This document shows positions 62,664 to 64,000 of a stretch of DNA of 64,000 nt, piece after piece. Both the position numbers and the translations under genes were made by a program. Position 1 is the first letter of the stretch, and each line of letters begins with the position of its first letter. The stretch comes from Verrucomicrobium sp. (lineage in GTDB: Bacteria; Verrucomicrobiota; Verrucomicrobiia; Methylacidiphilales; UBA1321): positions 124,001-188,000 of the forward strand of contig JAFIGT010000021.1 in NCBI GenBank assembly GCA_017849585.1, given 5' to 3'. The notes below the pieces were generated by a model. It ran no database searches and was not told where the DNA came from. It worked only from the letters and a program-made list of their open reading frames with translations.

Positions 62664-63447
62664 GGTGAACAGGAGGGTGTGGTTTGGAGGGTGAAATCCT
62701 CAAGCGTTCGCGCGAGTCGGCCAGCCGATTGGTAATATCGTGATGCAGCTTGGCGGCTAATTTCTTGCGATCCGTGGCCGGTTCGACGGGACTAAACTGA
62801 ATGATCGCCTCAATGGAGGAATAGCTTAGGAGCTGGAGCAGATGCGGTAGCAGCGTCACATCGCCATACCAGCTCACGCCTTCTGAGCTGCCGGTTTCCT
62901 TCACGCGATAGCTGATTGTGCAGGGCAGAACGTTCGATTGGATTTCCACGGCGGGTTGCAGCAAACCGGGATGAAACGGCAGCACATGCGTGCCATCGGA
63001 CGTCGTGCCTTCGAGGAAAAGTCCCACCGGCACTCCGGCCTCGGCAATCGTGCGGACGCCACTGGTGAGGCGACCCACGTCGCTGCGCTGTTCGCGGTTG
63101 ATGTAGAGCGTGCCGCCGCAACGGGTCAGGATTCCGCCCCAGGGCCAATCGCGGATATCGTGTTTGGCGACGAAGATGACCGGTGTTTGCGACGCGATCA
63201 GGAACGGGTCGATGTAGCTCATGTGGTTCGATGCAAGTATCCCCGCCGGGGCGGGATTGCCGATGCGGATGATCTTCAAATTGATCATCCAGCAGATCGC
63301 TTTCGAATAGCGGCTGAGCCAGCGCCCCTGATAACGGATGCGCGCCGCCCCTTTAAGCCAGTTGCCGATCAGGGCGAAGTCCAGAAACGCGGTGACGCTG
63401 ATGAAGCCGAACAACACCAGTCGCGTAATCATCCTTACGAAATTCAT
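62647..63447 (-). CDS. 1-acyl-glycerol-3-phosphate acyltransferase family protein (PlsC-like)
   Basis: PlsC-type enzymes acylate lysophosphatidic acid or related lipids at the membrane. The 266-residue protein has an N-terminal hydrophobic segment. It has NHMSYIDPFLIA (NHxxxxD), the Gly-rich RCGGTLYINRE, FLEGTTSDG and LPFHPGLLQPA, the four blocks of the family. An extra C-terminal basic region (KKLAAKLHHDITNRLADSRE) is present. It overlaps the chrA start by 17 bases. The REP-like palindrome at 63483-63499 lies upstream. Whether it acts on lysophosphatidate or another lysolipid is not determined. Confidence 0.9.
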   Translation of the reverse strand: MNFVRMITRLVLFGFISVTAFLDFALIGNWLKGAARIRYQGRWLSRYSKAICWMINLKIIRIGNPAPAGILASNHMSYIDPFLIASQTPVIFVAKHDIRDWPWGGILTRCGGTLYINREQRSDVGRLTSGVRTIAEAGVPVGLFLEGTTSDGTHVLPFHPGLLQPAVEIQSNVLPCTISYRVKETGSSEGVSWYGDVTLLPHLLQLLSYSSIEAIIQFSPVEPATDRKKLAAKLHHDITNRLADSRERLRISPSKPHPPVHHGHNA

Positions 63448-63482
63448 GGCCGGATGGTATCAGTCCTTTGCCACCTGACAAG

Positions 63483-63499
63483 GCAGGGCTGAGCCCTGC
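63483..63499. repeat. GCAGGGCTGAGCCCTGC palindrome after uvrA
   Basis: An 8+1+8 perfect palindrome followed by ACACA, shared with 8956-8970 (AGGGCTGAGCCCTGC-ACAC). It lies between the uvrA stop (minus strand) and the plsC-like start. It may act as an mRNA 3' hairpin; no U-tract follows. Confidence 0.6.
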
Positions 63500-63511
63500 A
63501 CACAGTTGCGT

Positions 63512-64000
63512 TCAGGCCTTCAACGCTTTCGCCAGAAATGGACCTGTTACGGACTTCTTGTTCTTCGCGACCTGTTCCGGCGTGCCGGTGGCGATGAGGA
63601 GTCCGCCACCATTGCCGCCCTCGGGACCGAGTTCGATCACATAGTCGGCTTCCGCGAGCACATCGAGATGATGCTCAATGACGACCACGGTATGGTCCGC
63701 ATCGACGAGTTGATGCATCACATCGAGGAGCCGTTTCACATCAGCGAGATGCAATCCGATGGTCGGTTCTTCGAGGAGATAGAGATGATGCGTTTTGCCG
63801 AAGCCGGGCATTTTGAGCCGCTTGTTCACGTTCGTGCCGAGGGAGCGCGAAAGTTCTGCGACGAGCTTGATGCGTTGCGATTCGCCGCCCGAAAGCGTGG
63901 GACTGCGCTGGCCGAGGGTGAGGTAACCGAGCCCGGTGTCGGCGAGAAGTTGGAGGGGACGTTGCAGTCGCGGCACATCGGCAAAGAATAAAGCTGCTTC
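63512..64000 (-). CDS. uvrA: Excinuclease ABC subunit A, C-terminal part (cut by window)
   Basis: UvrA is the ATPase that finds DNA lesions in nucleotide excision repair. Only the last 162 residues are in the window; the frame is open to the right edge (EAALFFADVPRL). The ABC signature LSGGESQRIKLVAEL is present. The Walker B region reads LLEEPTIGLHLADV, where the usual Asp of LDEPT is Glu. The rest of the second ATP-binding domain follows (VVIEHHLDVLAEADYVIELGPEGGNGGG, IATGTPE). It ends at FLAKALKA, typical of the UvrA C terminus. The gene is the first of the minus-strand run toward plsC. Confidence 0.93.
   Translation of the reverse strand, partial: EAALFFADVPRLQRPLQLLADTGLGYLTLGQRSPTLSGGESQRIKLVAELSRSLGTNVNKRLKMPGFGKTHHLYLLEEPTIGLHLADVKRLLDVMHQLVDADHTVVVIEHHLDVLAEADYVIELGPEGGNGGGLLIATGTPEQVAKNKKSVTGPFLAKALKA

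Overview
The window looks like chromosomal DNA from a Gram-negative, moderately GC-rich bacterium, most likely a member of the Verrucomicrobiota (PVC superphylum). This is an inference from gene content: three bactofilin-type genes, Kdo/LPS genes (kdsD, waaA), a secD-secF fusion behind tgt-yajC, a CBS/DRTGG pyrophosphatase, a stand-alone phosphorylase of the DUF3417 type, GH130, and an unusual EF-P. I see no CRISPR array, prophage, insertion sequence or rRNA operon. One tRNA gene is present. Both window ends cut genes: pgk on the left and uvrA on the right.

Layout. 1-3.7 kb: gap-pgk glycolytic operon and an MscS channel. 3.8-9 kb: an unknown polytopic membrane protein followed closely by a serine hydrolase, a pair of small coiled-coil membrane proteins, and a yqjD-yqjE-yqjK-like envelope stress cluster. 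9-14.3 kb: proBA, an ATP-grasp-like protein, kdsD and efp. 14.5-21.2 kb: a PilZ-like protein, waaA, a Xer recombinase, a membrane-anchored ACP-like protein, galT and a family II pyrophosphatase, with palindromic intergenic elements between them. 21.4-28.1 kb: tRNA-Leu(GAG), a phosphoribosyltransferase, then a carbohydrate locus (LacI regulator, GH130 phosphorylase, DUF485 + solute:sodium symporter, SDR). 28.3-34.2 kb: accessory genes including a 700-residue degenerate HAD-type protein, an orphan solute-binding protein and an acyltransferase/MFS pair. 34.6-43.4 kb: lysS, a Dabb protein, a bactofilin, an aldose epimerase, a ClpP with an altered triad, and glycogen phosphorylase. 43.5-45.4 kb: btaAB for betaine lipid synthesis. 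45.7-53.2 kb: tgt-yajC-secDF, recJ, an FkbM methyltransferase and RNase D. 53.3-57 kb: a tightly packed six-gene operon moeZ-clpS-DUF2017-HAD-bactofilin-Zn-ribbon bactofilin. 57-64 kb: cobalamin adenosyltransferase, a LapA-like protein, M24 peptidase, pyrD, and mnmE-chrA-plsC-uvrA.

Most genes are housekeeping and work separately. Three groups point to shared functions. Envelope and lipid genes (kdsD, waaA, btaAB, two acyltransferases, bactofilins) describe an LPS-bearing cell that can probably make phosphorus-free betaine lipids. The LacI/GH130/symporter locus looks like a locally regulated mannoside-utilisation unit, because a near-identical 14-bp motif precedes both lacI and the GH130 gene. 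The moeZ-to-bactofilin operon joins sulfur transfer, N-degron proteolysis and cytoskeletal polymers in one transcription unit.

The best candidates for something not yet described are that operon with its zinc-ribbon bactofilin, the ACP-like membrane protein lacking the phosphopantetheine serine, the ClpP with a Ser-His-Asn triad, the EF-P with Asn at the loop tip, and a 121-nt multi-hairpin intergenic element. All functional statements rest on reading the sequence by eye; no database search was possible.
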